A stretch of DNA of 64,000 nucleotides from Fusobacterium_C necrophorum_A (GCF_004134945.1 NZ_SBAP01000008.1:29013-93012), one strand, 5' to 3'; shown: positions 26,491-35,113, numbered from the stretch's first letter. Notes: generated by a model not told the origin, from the sequence alone. Translations and numbers: made by a program.

Positions 26491-26755
26491 TCATTTTTTT
26501 GTTATAATAAGAAAAAGACTGGATTCATCTATTTCTTTCATTTCAAATGGATAAGCTAACGATTTTCCAATTTCTCTAAAATATTCCGGAGAGGCAGTTG
26601 TCGCTTCAAATCCATCTTTGCAAACAATAATGCCATTTTTTGTTTTTTCCATATCAATTTCTCCCAATAGTCCTTTGGAAGCTTGTTCTTGAAACCATTG
26701 TAAACGAACATCCCAAAATTTTTCACTATAAGTGCTGAAAAATAAATATGATTTT
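26491..26755 (-). pseudogene. 3' fragment of a lost gene, possibly methyltransferase C-terminus
   Basis: A minus-strand frame open for about 85 codons without a start codon ends at 26491. It reads SEKFWDVRLQWF, GLLGEIDMEKTKNGI and GFEATTASPEYF, a normal-looking protein tail. From memory it resembles the tail of some SAM-dependent methyltransferases, but I am not sure. Stop codons precede it, so only the 3' end remains. It marks the left edge of the accessory island. Confidence 0.5.
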
Positions 26756-26939
26756 TACAAGATAGAACGTTATAATAACAATCCAATGGATAATTCTATC
26801 TATATGAAACTTAATTTATAACAATCCATAATAATATGAGGCTTAAAAAATAGCAAATCAAATCAATTTACTGTTTCGTGAATTGCCATGTTATAGCCTT
26901 TTATATAATTGTTTTAGTTAGTTAATCTTGAGTTTGTTT

Positions 26940-27362
26940 TCATAGCATTTGAACATGACTTGCTTCATTGCAATTAAGTTCTTTTTTTAAGTCTTGAAAA
27001 TATATTTTCTGTTGTTTCCTCAAATACGAAGCAACAAACGGTTTGAATATTATTTTTTTTGCGATTATATTCTCAGTAAAATCTAAAGTTGTATTATTGC
27101 CATGCGAATAAAATTTTCCCACCCAGTTTCCTTTTATATTTTCATTTTCAATTTCAAAAGACCAACATTGATGTTTAGTATATTCTGTAACTTTAAAATG
27201 CGTCTCTACTCCATCTTTTGTAATCTCTACAAAATTATTTTCATCAATGATTTTTATATCTTTTATATCACTTCTCCAATAAAAATTACTCAAGTCAGTA
27301 ACTTTATTCCAAACTTCTTCTATTGGACAAAATAATGTAACTTTTATATTTGCTACTGCCAT
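26940..27362 (-). CDS. SRPBCC-family (START-like) protein
   Basis: The 140-residue protein begins MAVANIKVTLFCPIEEVWNKVTDLSNFYWR, the opening strand and helix of polyketide cyclase/START-like proteins, and ends in a long C-terminal helix. The ligand is unknown. A GGAGGAATTATT RBS precedes the ATG. It stands alone among gene remnants. Confidence 0.8.
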   Translation of the reverse strand: MAVANIKVTLFCPIEEVWNKVTDLSNFYWRSDIKDIKIIDENNFVEITKDGVETHFKVTEYTKHQCWSFEIENENIKGNWVGKFYSHGNNTTLDFTENIIAKKIIFKPFVASYLRKQQKIYFQDLKKELNCNEASHVQML

Positions 27363-27413
27363 AATAATTCCTCCAATGAAATTTAATTTTTATTTTCTCT
27401 AAGTTATTTACTA

Positions 27414-27602
27414 ATATTAGCCCATTTTAAAGGCTTCCTTTCCACTACCGTATTTCCTATCTGTGCAACAGAAAAGGCATCATCTCCTATTTCAATCACT
27501 TGCTTCATACTGTTGATGCTTTCTCTATTTCCCTTTTTTTATCTACAATGAGGATTTTATTCGAAAGAGTTTGACATTCATTTTTTGCCTTCATATCCAA
27601 AA
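27414..27602 (-). pseudogene. frameshifted remnant of an unrecognised gene
   Basis: Minus-strand reading gives FEFLDMKAKNECQTLSNK...DKKREIEK, then after a one-base shift SINSMKQVIEIGDDAFSVAQ and ERKPLKWANISK-stop. Both halves look coding and join at about 27505. The family was not recognised. Confidence 0.45.
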
Positions 27603-27604
27603 AC

Positions 27605-28180
27605 TCAAATTTTACCGATATAGTCTAAAATATTTTTCCAGCCGTCTTCTTCTGTCCCATAGCTCCAAAATTTTTGTGAAATGGCATCTAATTTTTCTAT
27701 TTCAGCTTTATATTTTTTGCTGACCAATTTCCTATCGTCCATACTGATATTATTTAATTTTTCACTTTCCACTTGAAATCTTGGGTTCATTAGAAAATTC
27801 ATCACATCATAATGCATTTTCTCATCGAATGCTTGTTCAAAATTGAGAAACTCAATGCCTCCATTTGAAAAATATTCCTTCAACCAAAAAATGATACCGT
27901 CAAATTGATTTTTAACTTCTAATAGTCCTAATTTATTTAATACCTCTGAGATATAAGGTAATAATGAATTATATTCTACAAAAATAAAATGCCAGCCATC
28001 ACATTTCCAATTTCCTATCATATTTACCGCAATATGAAATGTAAAAGTTTCAGAGCTAACTTCTTTTTTGATTTCTTCCAGTGACCCTAGCTGCCAAATA
28101 TCATCGGATATACTTGCAAATTTGGATTCATTATCAAAATCACTATAATTATCCAACAATATTTTTAAATCTTCTACCAT
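27605..28180 (-). CDS. DMP19-like (DUF4375-type) protein, candidate orphan immunity protein
   Basis: The 191-residue soluble acidic protein has MIGNWKCDGWHFIFVEY in the first third and a helical C-terminal half ending GTEEDGWKNILDYI. From memory this pattern (NW-CDGW followed by acidic helices) is like the DMP19/DUF4375 family, which includes a DNA-mimic protein of Neisseria; the assignment is tentative. It sits among other small immunity-type genes on the same strand, with no cognate toxin gene nearby. Confidence 0.55.
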   Translation of the reverse strand: MVEDLKILLDNYSDFDNESKFASISDDIWQLGSLEEIKKEVSSETFTFHIAVNMIGNWKCDGWHFIFVEYNSLLPYISEVLNKLGLLEVKNQFDGIIFWLKEYFSNGGIEFLNFEQAFDEKMHYDVMNFLMNPRFQVESEKLNNISMDDRKLVSKKYKAEIEKLDAISQKFWSYGTEEDGWKNILDYIGKI

Positions 28181-28210
28181 TACAAACCTATCCTTCCCGT
28201 AATTAAAATA

Positions 28211-28693
28211 TTATCCGTTCATTCCACTAAATTCAACTTCATACTCACTATCTATCTCCATAAAAGCTAAATGCCCCAATAAATAATCAGGTTCTGCCTC
28301 TAAATCAAGGCAAAAATCAGTCTCACTTCCTCTTACATATATGGATACATTGTTTACAAACAAAGTCTTGGCAAAATCCTCCTCAGAAATTTTTTTGTCT
28401 GATTTGAAATCACCGCTTTCAATCATCTCGTTAATAACGTCTACATAGTGACTGTTTTCTTCCATAAATGTATCAATTATCTTATCCCTGTTGTCATTCA
28501 GCCAGTTAATTTTTTCAATAACTACATGGCTCACATCTTCTTTATTATCTTGAATATTCAGAAAAATTTTTGTTGTCTTTTTCCAGACAGTCAACTCTCC
28601 GATATACTCATCACTTGTGTCTAATCTAAATTCACTATTGTCAATTAAAATTTTATTTTCCATAACCTGTGGAGTAATCTCTTTCATTATCAT
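28211..28693 (-). CDS. DUF2262-like protein, candidate immunity protein
   Basis: The 160-residue acidic protein has a beta-rich N-terminus (RLDTSDEYIGELTVWKKTTKI), a helical middle and an end with YLLGHLAFMEID and VEFSGMNG. This resembles DUF2262 proteins, which are common beside polymorphic toxins; I cannot confirm it without a profile search. The ATG at 28693 follows AAGG with eight bases between. Confidence 0.5.
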   Translation of the reverse strand: MIMKEITPQVMENKILIDNSEFRLDTSDEYIGELTVWKKTTKIFLNIQDNKEDVSHVVIEKINWLNDNRDKIIDTFMEENSHYVDVINEMIESGDFKSDKKISEEDFAKTLFVNNVSIYVRGSETDFCLDLEAEPDYLLGHLAFMEIDSEYEVEFSGMNG

Positions 28694-28706
28694 ATCTTTT
28701 TCCTTT

Positions 28707-28796
28707 CACCCGATATAAATACTTATCAACTTCCGAGTTGATGAATCATAAACACTTATTTCTTCACATTCATTTAAGACATAACATTCGATTATT
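28707..28796 (-). pseudogene. short 3' remnant of an unknown gene
   Basis: About 29 codons read IIIECYVLNECEEISVYDSS and then RKLISIYIG-stop, with no start and with stops in front. It looks like the tail of another small beta-rich protein between two immunity-like genes. Confidence 0.35.
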
Positions 28797-28805
28797 ATCT
28801 AAATT

Positions 28806-29180
28806 TTAAGGATAATTCCATTCTTGTATATTTAGAATCAATCTCTCGGAATATTCTCGAATATACATATAATACTGTGTCAAACTGTCTTTTATTTGAT
28901 TGAAATTTTCTATCACATAATCATCTTCTTTCAAGCAATGCCGAGTAAATGTCCATAGTATGTCCTCACAATTTTTAATAATTTCATTCATATAGAAAAA
29001 ATATTTCTCCTCCGATAAATGTTGAAGTGCTGAATAATTGTCGATAAATTCTGCAATACTACCGATGAATTTATAAAATCGTTCCTCATTAAACACATTT
29101 CTATTATATAATTCAAAAATGAAATTACTTGAATTACTTCTATCTAATTCAAATTCCAACTTCTTTATATTGTATTCCAT
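28806..29180 (-). CDS. unrecognised all-helical protein, candidate immunity protein
   Basis: A 124-residue product when started at MEYNIKKLEF, ten bases after AAGGAGA; the ATG nine bases upstream is too close to that RBS. It is predicted mostly helical and acidic with many aromatic residues, and has no signal peptide. I do not recognise it. Size, composition and position directly after a possible toxin-tail remnant are compatible with an immunity gene (inference). Confidence 0.55.
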   Translation of the reverse strand: MEYNIKKLEFELDRSNSSNFIFELYNRNVFNEERFYKFIGSIAEFIDNYSALQHLSEEKYFFYMNEIIKNCEDILWTFTRHCLKEDDYVIENFNQIKDSLTQYYMYIREYSERLILNIQEWNYP

Positions 29181-29214
29181 TTTAAACATGTCTCCTTTTT
29201 GAACTTTCTTTCAA

Positions 29215-29360
29215 CATTTTTCATTTTGTATCAATGCATTTATTCTTTTGCCAATTTCAGTTCTGTAGTTTCCAGCAAAGTACTGTTTTAAAATAGCTTC
29301 TTTTTCTCCAAAAATACAATTTTACAGAATTTTTTCCGGGCATTCCATTTAGCTTATAAC
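29215..29360 (-). pseudogene. frameshifted tail, possible polymorphic-toxin C-terminus
   Basis: The minus strand reads IKIGSYKLNGMPGKNSVKLYF, then after a one-base shift GEKEAILKQYFAGN and TEIGKRINALIQNEKC-stop. The beta-then-helix layout resembles small C-terminal toxin or immunity modules, but the family is not recognised. It lies just upstream (in transcription) of the 28806-29180 gene. Confidence 0.4.
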
Positions 29361-29394
29361 TTCCGATTTTTATATTACTCTAACAAAATAATGA

Positions 29395-29952
29395 CTATGA
29401 ATACTGCCAAAAACCGGCAATTACATCTCCATTTTCACGATGTTTATATAGGTACAATGCTCCATAACCAAATATATAATTCTCCTGAAGCAGGTTATTT
29501 GTGTAATAATTTTCATCTACTTGAATAAAAAACTCATAGCCATCCTTTTTTAATTTTTCTGTATAGTATGTTTCGTCTTGAAGCAGTTTGGGTGTTCTTG
29601 CTTTGGTTATGAAATCAAACTTGTTGCTATCTACTTGGTCATACCCTATAATGTGTGTTTTATTGATGCCGCCCAGTGTATATTCTGTATTCTTACTTTC
29701 CTTTGAAAAAGCATGAGAAAAAACTTTCACTGAGCAGTTTGGATATATATTCCTATCAAGCATAAAGCCATATTCATTGGGAATGAAGATGGAGAAAAAT
29801 TCTTTCGGATTATTCGGATTTTGAAAAACCATATAAAATCTATACTCTTTAATTGTCTTTTCTTTATCAAGAAAGAAACAAGGTACGTTTCCTCCGATCC
29901 TGCCTATTATTTTCTTTTCCTCTTCCTGACCAATACTTGCAATCAAATTCAT
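29395..29952 (-). CDS. unrecognised 185-residue protein, candidate immunity protein
   Basis: The soluble protein begins MNLIASIGQEEEKKIIGRIGGNVPCFF and ends YIFGYGALYLYKHRENGD with a final AGFWQYS. The GG-P start and the YGALYLY end recall the YwqG/DUF1963 fold, but this is a weak resemblance from memory. GGGGAAAAGAA precedes the ATG. It sits in the middle of the immunity-like row. Confidence 0.55.
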   Translation of the reverse strand: MNLIASIGQEEEKKIIGRIGGNVPCFFLDKEKTIKEYRFYMVFQNPNNPKEFFSIFIPNEYGFMLDRNIYPNCSVKVFSHAFSKESKNTEYTLGGINKTHIIGYDQVDSNKFDFITKARTPKLLQDETYYTEKLKKDGYEFFIQVDENYYTNNLLQENYIFGYGALYLYKHRENGDVIAGFWQYS

Positions 29953-30049
29953 TTCTTTTCCCCTTTACTTTTGATTTAACCATAGGTTTTTATTAATCCC
30001 TTAAATCTTTAAATTCTTATTTTTTTTAGTTTTACTCAATAACCCCAGA

Positions 30050-30502
30050 TTACTCAACTTCTTGACAGCTTTCTTTTACTTCAATCCAAAATTCACTCTT
30101 CAAATCTATAATATCATTTAAAAAATCCAAACTATAAGGAAAAATTAAGTCTGTATTATTTATCTTATTCAGAATTTCAGTAAATTGGCAAATACTGTCT
30201 GACACCTTGAATGCTTTCCAGCCACCCCTACCATGTATAGCTGTATAAACAGGTTAATTTTCTGTTGTAAAATCCACAAAAAACGGATCACCTAATTCAT
30301 TTTGAGCAATAATATACCAGTTTTCTTGCCAACTTCCGATATTATTAGTTATCAATGTGCATTGTTGGACAGGATTCCAACGATACCCTATCTGCATTTT
30401 TTCAAAGTCTTCATATATGCAAGGAAGCAATGGTATCTTTGTATGTATTTTCATTTTAATAAAATTTTCTATAACAGATGGTATTTTTAACATATTATGC
30501 AT
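30050..30502 (-). pseudogene. SUKH-family (SMI1/KNR4) protein interrupted by a UAA codon
   Basis: Starting at MHNMLKIPSVIENF (30502, after AGGAGA) the frame reads GYRWNPVQQCTLITNN, SWQENWYIIAQNELGDPFFVD and FTTEN, then hits TAA at 30254-30256. The same frame continues PVYTAIHGRGGWKAF and DFLNDIIDLKSEFWIE to a stop at 30050. Family members usually have a tyrosine there (NYPVYTA), so one TAT to TAA change fits. Without it the protein would be about 150 residues. SUKH proteins commonly act as immunity proteins of contact-dependent or other polymorphic toxins. Confidence 0.75.
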
Positions 30503-30596
30503 ATGGTTTCTCCTATAAATTTCTGTTTGTAACTCTCTGATAAAGTCGTGCTTTTCTCTTGCTCGTTTGATACTAAAAATCACTGATTTACAAAAC

Positions 30597-30950
30597 TCAT
30601 TTCATCAAATCAAAAATATTGTCCGCTTCTTTTTTCATTTCCAATGAACTTAATGCTCCTAAATTATTTGAAAATATAGAGTTATCCTTTGGCGTATCTG
30701 TTTTTATAAAGTACCCCAAATCTCCATCTTGCCCAATCATAAAATAGTTAGGCTCATTTTCTTTTATTTGATAGGTTTGATTTCTCTCCTCTAAATCAGA
30801 ATAAGAATAAATACATATTCCTGAGTTCTTAACTTCAAACACATCACCATCCTTGATTCCAACTAGAAAATCAAAGTACAGCTGTGGAAAGGTAATATTT
30901 AATCTTGCCTCAAGTTCGATAATTTTCACTTCAGTTTCTTTGATATTCAT
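30597..30950 (-). CDS. SMI1/KNR4 (SUKH) family protein, candidate immunity protein
   Basis: I start at MNIKETEVKIIELEARL (30950, 117 residues), eight bases after GGAGAG; upstream in-frame codons to 31031 lack family resemblance. The SUKH N-terminal pattern ITFPQLYFDFLVGIKDGDVF is clear, followed by IYSYSDLEERNQTY and FMIGQDGDLGYFI. It is the first intact gene after the promoter at 31141-31169 and is followed by the interrupted SUKH paralogue, so two SUKH genes lie in tandem. Confidence 0.75.
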   Translation of the reverse strand: MNIKETEVKIIELEARLNITFPQLYFDFLVGIKDGDVFEVKNSGICIYSYSDLEERNQTYQIKENEPNYFMIGQDGDLGYFIKTDTPKDNSIFSNNLGALSSLEMKKEADNIFDLMK

Positions 30951-31140
30951 ACACAACTCTCCTAAATTTTTCATTGTAATAAGTCTGCTTTTATCCATCT
31001 GTGCCATTACATTGGTTTGAAGTTCGTCCATAGCTATGACATCAACCTTTTTTCAATCTTTCCTTGCAAGTTATGTCCGCAGTGGTCTATCATTAAATGT
31101 CCCAGTCTTCCTTTTTTCTTTGTATATAATCATTTTTATT

Positions 31141-31169
31141 ATCATAACATAAATGTTGATTTTAATCAA
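31141..31169 (-). promoter_or_regulatory. promoter candidate for the immunity-gene row
   Basis: Minus strand: TTGATT (31164-31169), a 17-base spacer, TATGAT (31141-31146), about 190 bases before the first SUKH gene. The leader between contains no intact gene. Confidence 0.5.
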
Positions 31170-31238
31170 TTTTTAACTTATTTCAAGTTTTGCTTATTTT
31201 ATTCCATCTTTAATGATGCCATAATGCTTTATTCCCAA

Positions 31239-31433
31239 TTAGAGATTGTAACTGACCTGTAAACTATCTGTATTCCCTATGAAATTGTAATAAATATCAA
31301 TGGTTTGGGTGATTTCTCCATCTACTACTTCCTTTTCGTGAACATAGATTTTTAAGATGAGTTCATCTAAGGTTTCTTTGTCCAGCTTCTTAATATTCTT
31401 GTGTTTCTTTATGACTTCTGATACCATCTTCAT
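31239..31433 (-). pseudogene. C-terminal fragment of a large serine recombinase
   Basis: Sixty-four codons include DELILKIYVHEKEVVDGE and QTIDIYYNFIG, the terminal region (DUF4368-like) of TnpX/Tn4451-type serine recombinases. The catalytic and DNA-binding parts are gone. It indicates that a transposon or integrative element once occupied this site. Confidence 0.65.
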
Positions 31434-31442
31434 CTACCTATC

Positions 31443-31803
31443 TTAAAAGGTCGCTTTCTTTTCTCCCTCTGTTGATAACTTTCTGATGAAAAGCTCTATA
31501 TCTGCGATATACAAAATGTTATCGGGTAATTGATCTATCAATTCCAACTCCAAAAATATTTTTATTGCCCTCTCCACAGTACCAACTTGGTGGCGTGTTA
31601 TGGTAGCAATCATTTCTGTTGTATACGGAATGTTATCTCTGAATATAAGCTTGCCGTTATTTTTAAGGCTCATTCAGATACAGCTTTAGTAAAATATTGG
31701 AATACATTACTCCATCTTTCATACTCTCAAGCAAGGTTATAGTTTCACTTGTAAAGAAATCTTCTTTTAGCTTGAGATAATAGTATTTTTTGTTATCGCT
31801 CAT
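31443..31803 (-). pseudogene. phage-type replisome organiser N-terminal domain, frameshifted
   Basis: From ATG 31803 the frame reads MSDNKKYYYLKLKEDFF and YSNILLKLYL, then stops after a frame change near 31680. The next frame continues SLKNNGKLIFRDNIPYTTEM, ATITRHQVGTVERAI and IFIRKLSTEGEKK-like residues. This matches the replisome-organiser/RepB-type initiator N-domain of phages and conjugative elements. One base change rejoins the halves. Confidence 0.7.
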
Positions 31804-31884
31804 TGTCTTCTCCTTGCAATAAAAAAGAGAAGTAGGTTATTACTCCACTTCTCTAATCAATCATAAATTATTTTGTTTTCTATA

Positions 31885-31908
31885 ATTGTGCAATGGGCGT
31901 TGCACAAT
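31885..31908. repeat. perfect 9-bp inverted repeat
   Basis: ATTGTGCAA and TTGCACAAT flank TGGGCG, 13 bases beyond the DUF1016 gene stop. It may be a weak bidirectional terminator for that gene (U-rich on the minus side) or a protein-binding site. Confidence 0.45.
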
Positions 31909-31920
31909 TTTCAATTAACT

Positions 31921-32946
31921 TTATTTTTTCTTATACTTCTTCACTACTCTTTCTACCTGCTCTTCTAACTCTTCTCTATCAGGAATATATAAAGTGTATT
32001 TAGAAGCAAATATCTTATTGGACAGACTGCCAAGTGCATATTCTGCCTGTATACCGTCCTTATCGTTACAAAGGATAATTCCAATAGGTTCATTATCTGT
32101 ATCGTCATTAACTTCCGTCTTGTAGTAGTTAAGATACATATTGATTTGTCCGACTGCTTCCGGCATTAGCTTTCCTGTTTTTAACTCAATCAAAACATAG
32201 CTTCTAAGTATCTTGTTGTAAAATACCATATCAACATAATAATGGGTATTCCCAAGTGTTATTCTTTGCTGAGAACCAACATACATAAAGCCCTTGCCAA
32301 GTTCAAGCAAGAATTTTTCAATATGAGTTATTAGAGCTTTTTCTAAATCACTTTCCATTACCGCCTTTTCTTCAGGTATTCCTAAAAATTCAAATACATA
32401 GGGGTCTTTTACAATATCACTTGCCTTATTTATTTCATTTCCCTTTAATGCTAAGCCTAATACCTTTTCTTTATTTTCATCTCCTGATGAAAGTAAAAGT
32501 CTTTCAAAAAGTGATGTTTTTATTTGTCTTTTTAGCTCTCTTACAGACCAATTTGCACTTACCGTTTCTTTTTCATAAAAACTTCTTTTCTTCTCATCGC
32601 TTATGGAAAGTAATTCACAATAATGCGACCAACTTAATTTTCCAGACACCGTCTGGAAAATTGGAAAACTCAAATAGAAATTTCTCATATTAAACAAGTT
32701 GGATTTTGAAAATCCCTTGCCATATTCTTTTGTAAGCCTCTTTGATAAGTCTGTTACTAACTGTTTTCCATACTCGGCTCTATCAGAATTTCCCTGTTCC
32801 TCTTCTACGATAATTCGCCCAATCTCCCAGTAAGTTTGAATGAGGATATTATTAACTTCTCTTGCAACATTATTTCTTGCGTTATCCATCAATTCTTTAA
32901 TGCTACTATAAATATCTTTATGAATTTTATCTATTTCATTATTCAT
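31921..32946 (-). CDS. DUF1016/YhcG-type PDDEXK nuclease-domain protein
   Basis: The 341-residue protein has the N-terminal DUF1016 domain (SIKELMDNARNNVAREVN, FPIFQTVSGKLSWSHY) and a C-terminal PD-(D/E)xK nuclease fold with YYVDMVFYNK and VLIELKTGKL holding the D...ExK residues. YhcG-like proteins are widespread on mobile elements and near restriction systems. Here it stands at the right side of the island without restriction-modification genes. Confidence 0.88.
   Translation of the reverse strand: MNNEIDKIHKDIYSSIKELMDNARNNVAREVNNILIQTYWEIGRIIVEEEQGNSDRAEYGKQLVTDLSKRLTKEYGKGFSKSNLFNMRNFYLSFPIFQTVSGKLSWSHYCELLSISDEKKRSFYEKETVSANWSVRELKRQIKTSLFERLLLSSGDENKEKVLGLALKGNEINKASDIVKDPYVFEFLGIPEEKAVMESDLEKALITHIEKFLLELGKGFMYVGSQQRITLGNTHYYVDMVFYNKILRSYVLIELKTGKLMPEAVGQINMYLNYYKTEVNDDTDNEPIGIILCNDKDGIQAEYALGSLSNKIFASKYTLYIPDREELEEQVERVVKKYKKK
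32636..32662. repeat. 12-bp perfect palindrome inside the DUF1016 gene
   Basis: AATTTTCCAGAC and GTCTGGAAAATT flank ACC. It covers the codons for the conserved IFQTVSGKL motif, so it may be coincidental to protein conservation. Confidence 0.5.
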
Positions 32947-33350
32947 ATAGCTATCACCTCTTTATCTGCCAAGATTTCAATTATCATATCATAAATATTG
33001 AGTTTATTCAATATTTACTTGATATATACTTTTGTTACCTTTGTTTTGGAGATTTGATTGTGTCATTTCGTCTTTAATCTTGGCATAAATTACTTTGTTA
33101 AAAGTAGTACAATCTAAAAAAAAGAATAAAGAAAAAATAGAATGATTTTGTATTTGCCTTTTCTGTTCTTTTCCTATCTACTCTGATGAAATACTTGAGA
33201 GCAGGCGGGAAATCCGGCAGTAGAAAAAATACCTTAAAAATGGTTTAATAACACTAAATATTTTTATTAGAATAAGAGAAAGTTGCGTGATAATGATGAG
33301 TATAAAAATTATATACGGATATGAAAAGCTCGAAAAAGTGGTTGTATAAT

Positions 33351-33396
33351 AAATGGTGTTAATGAGAATTTTTCCTCAATACCATTTTTCTTTTTG
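33351..33396 (+). terminator. terminator-like hairpin in the island
   Basis: AAATGGT...TGAG pairs with CTCA...ACCATTT and is followed by TTCTTTTT on the plus strand. No intact plus-strand gene precedes it. The surrounding 32947-33550 stretch otherwise shows no gene. Confidence 0.45.
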
Positions 33397-33539
33397 CAAA
33401 AAAAGTAGAGACAATGAAATTTTCCTGTTAAAATGTAATCACGAAACCCAATTTAAAAGGAGTGATTTCATTGCCTCATTCAAATTTTATCAAAATTCTA
33501 GAGTATTACATACTAAACCAAAGATACTTCTGCTTGTCT

Positions 33540-33816
33540 CACAGACAAAGATACTTCGTGGATTGTAGAAAAAATTTATGAACTGATGATGGAGGACCAT
33601 GGCACTCAAGTCATTCGTAGAATCCTTTACGATCTTAAAATCCCATCACCGACTTGCTGGAATCGAAAAAAGAATTGCAAAACAAAACGACTAAGCTGGA
33701 ACAATAAGGAAATGCAAAGCCGATTAATCCCGAAATCATCAAAAGAAGTCAATATCTACAAGTGGATAGAACTTATCAAGAAACACAAGTATATAAACCT
33801 GTACATTATTTTATAA
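33540..33816 (+). pseudogene. remnant, possibly of a serine recombinase
   Basis: The plus strand reads DTSWIVEKIYELMMEDHGTQ, IRRILYDLKIPSPTCWNRKK and a degenerate continuation to 33816. This resembles the recombinase domain pattern (EKI-ELx, IxxxL---IPSP). There is no start codon or catalytic domain. A 12-base direct repeat (CAAAGATACTTC at 33519-33530 and 33546-33557) sits at its left edge. Confidence 0.4.
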
Positions 33817-35113
33817 AAACCAGTGATAGCCAAGGGATGTAAGTTATAATTGCGAGTGCAAAAATACTTGCAAGAAAAAATGGGACAATTAACTTAAACA
33901 TACTATCTAATTTTATCTTTGCAACAGCTGCCCCTACAAATAGATTACATCCATACGGAGGTGTACAAAGCCCTATAGCCAGATTGACTGCCATGACAAC
34001 TCCAAAATGAACTGGATGTATTCCCAAAGTTTTTACTGTTGGTAATAACATCGGTGCCATGACAATAATAGCTGGAACTGTATCTAAAAATAATCCAACA
34101 AAAAGTAAAATTAGGTTTATAAAAAATAGTACAATAAAAGGATTGCTAGAAATAGTAGTCAAAAAAGTAGAAATCATTTGAGGAACCTTTTCAAAAGTCA
34201 TAAAAGTTGAAAACACAGTAGAATATCCCAACAAAAAAGAAGTTATTCCATTTAATATAGCTGCATCCAGTAAAGTATTGTATAGTGCTTTCAAATTTAA
34301 ATCTTTATAAATAAAATAACTAACAAAAGCAGAATAAACTACTGATATACAAGCAGCTTCAGTAGGTGTAAAAATCCCTGAATAAATTCCACCAAGTATA
34401 ATTGTGGGGGATAATAATGCCCATATCCCTTCTTTCGTTGCAAACCAAATTCTTTTAGCTCTATTTTGTAAAAGTTCTTTAAAAGTTAGTACTTGCTCTT
34501 CCTCAAGCTTTCTTACTTCTGTTTTTGTTTTTTTACAAATTAAAATATTCATTAATAAAAAGATAAGTCCTAGAAAAATTCCCGGAAGTACCCCTGCTAA
34601 AAATAATTCTGGTACTGGAGTATTTGTTGTAGCACCATAAAGAACAAAAGATAAACTAGGAGGAATAATTGGACCTACAATTCCTCCAAAACAAACTAAA
34701 GTAGCAGCATATTCAGATGAATATCCTTTCTTTTTCATTTCGGGAATCATCATTCCACCAATAGCAGAAGTTGTTGCCATTCCTGAACCAGATAGTGCCC
34801 CAAAGAACATACAGGCAAGAATTGTAACACAGCCTAAAGCTCCAGTAACAAAATCAATTAATGCTGAGGCAAAATTAACTATCCTTTTAGCAATTCCACC
34901 AGTAGACATTATTAATCCTGCTAACATGAAGAAAGGAATCGCCATAACTGTAAAGGAATTAATTCCTGAAAAACAATATTGTGCATTAACAACCATATTT
35001 AAGTTAGAACAAAAATACATAGAAATCATTGTTGCTCCACCAATGGCAAACCCAACCGGAACTCCTATTGTTAACATAATGAATAATACTATGAATAATA
35101 CGAGAAATGTCAT
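33806..35113 (-). CDS. TRAP transporter large permease (DctM)
   Basis: The 435-residue polytopic protein has the DctM family features: GVPVGFAIGGATM near the N-terminus, GGMMIPEMKKKGY, IPPSLSFVLYGA and the C-terminal AVNLAIGLCTPPYGCNLFVGAA. It is the transport channel of a Na+-driven TRAP system. It overlaps the small permease stop by four bases and comes last in a dctP-dctQ-dctM operon. Confidence 0.95.
   Translation of the reverse strand: MTFLVLFIVLFIMLTIGVPVGFAIGGATMISMYFCSNLNMVVNAQYCFSGINSFTVMAIPFFMLAGLIMSTGGIAKRIVNFASALIDFVTGALGCVTILACMFFGALSGSGMATTSAIGGMMIPEMKKKGYSSEYAATLVCFGGIVGPIIPPSLSFVLYGATTNTPVPELFLAGVLPGIFLGLIFLLMNILICKKTKTEVRKLEEEQVLTFKELLQNRAKRIWFATKEGIWALLSPTIILGGIYSGIFTPTEAACISVVYSAFVSYFIYKDLNLKALYNTLLDAAILNGITSFLLGYSTVFSTFMTFEKVPQMISTFLTTISSNPFIVLFFINLILLFVGLFLDTVPAIIVMAPMLLPTVKTLGIHPVHFGVVMAVNLAIGLCTPPYGCNLFVGAAVAKIKLDSMFKLIVPFFLASIFALAIITYIPWLSLVFIK

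Noticed and set aside
30951..31031. N-terminal extension of the SUKH protein to 31031
   Set aside because: The extra 27 residues show no family resemblance and the strong GGAGAG box lies before MNIKETEV at 30950.
32947..33350. tRNA or small RNA in the gap after the DUF1016 gene
   Set aside because: The stretch around 33200-33230 has some GC-rich bases, but no cloverleaf or promoter-terminator pair was found; it looks like decayed coding DNA.
33421..33567. Start of an insertion-sequence transposase
   Set aside because: A GGAG box and a short frame (LPHSNFIKILEYY) resemble a gene start, but the frame ends after about 35 codons and no terminal inverted repeats or transposase motifs are visible.
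26430..33816. CRISPR array or restriction-modification locus in the accessory island
   Set aside because: No regularly spaced repeats, Cas-like proteins or methyltransferase-restriction pair are present; the DUF1016 nuclease stands alone.
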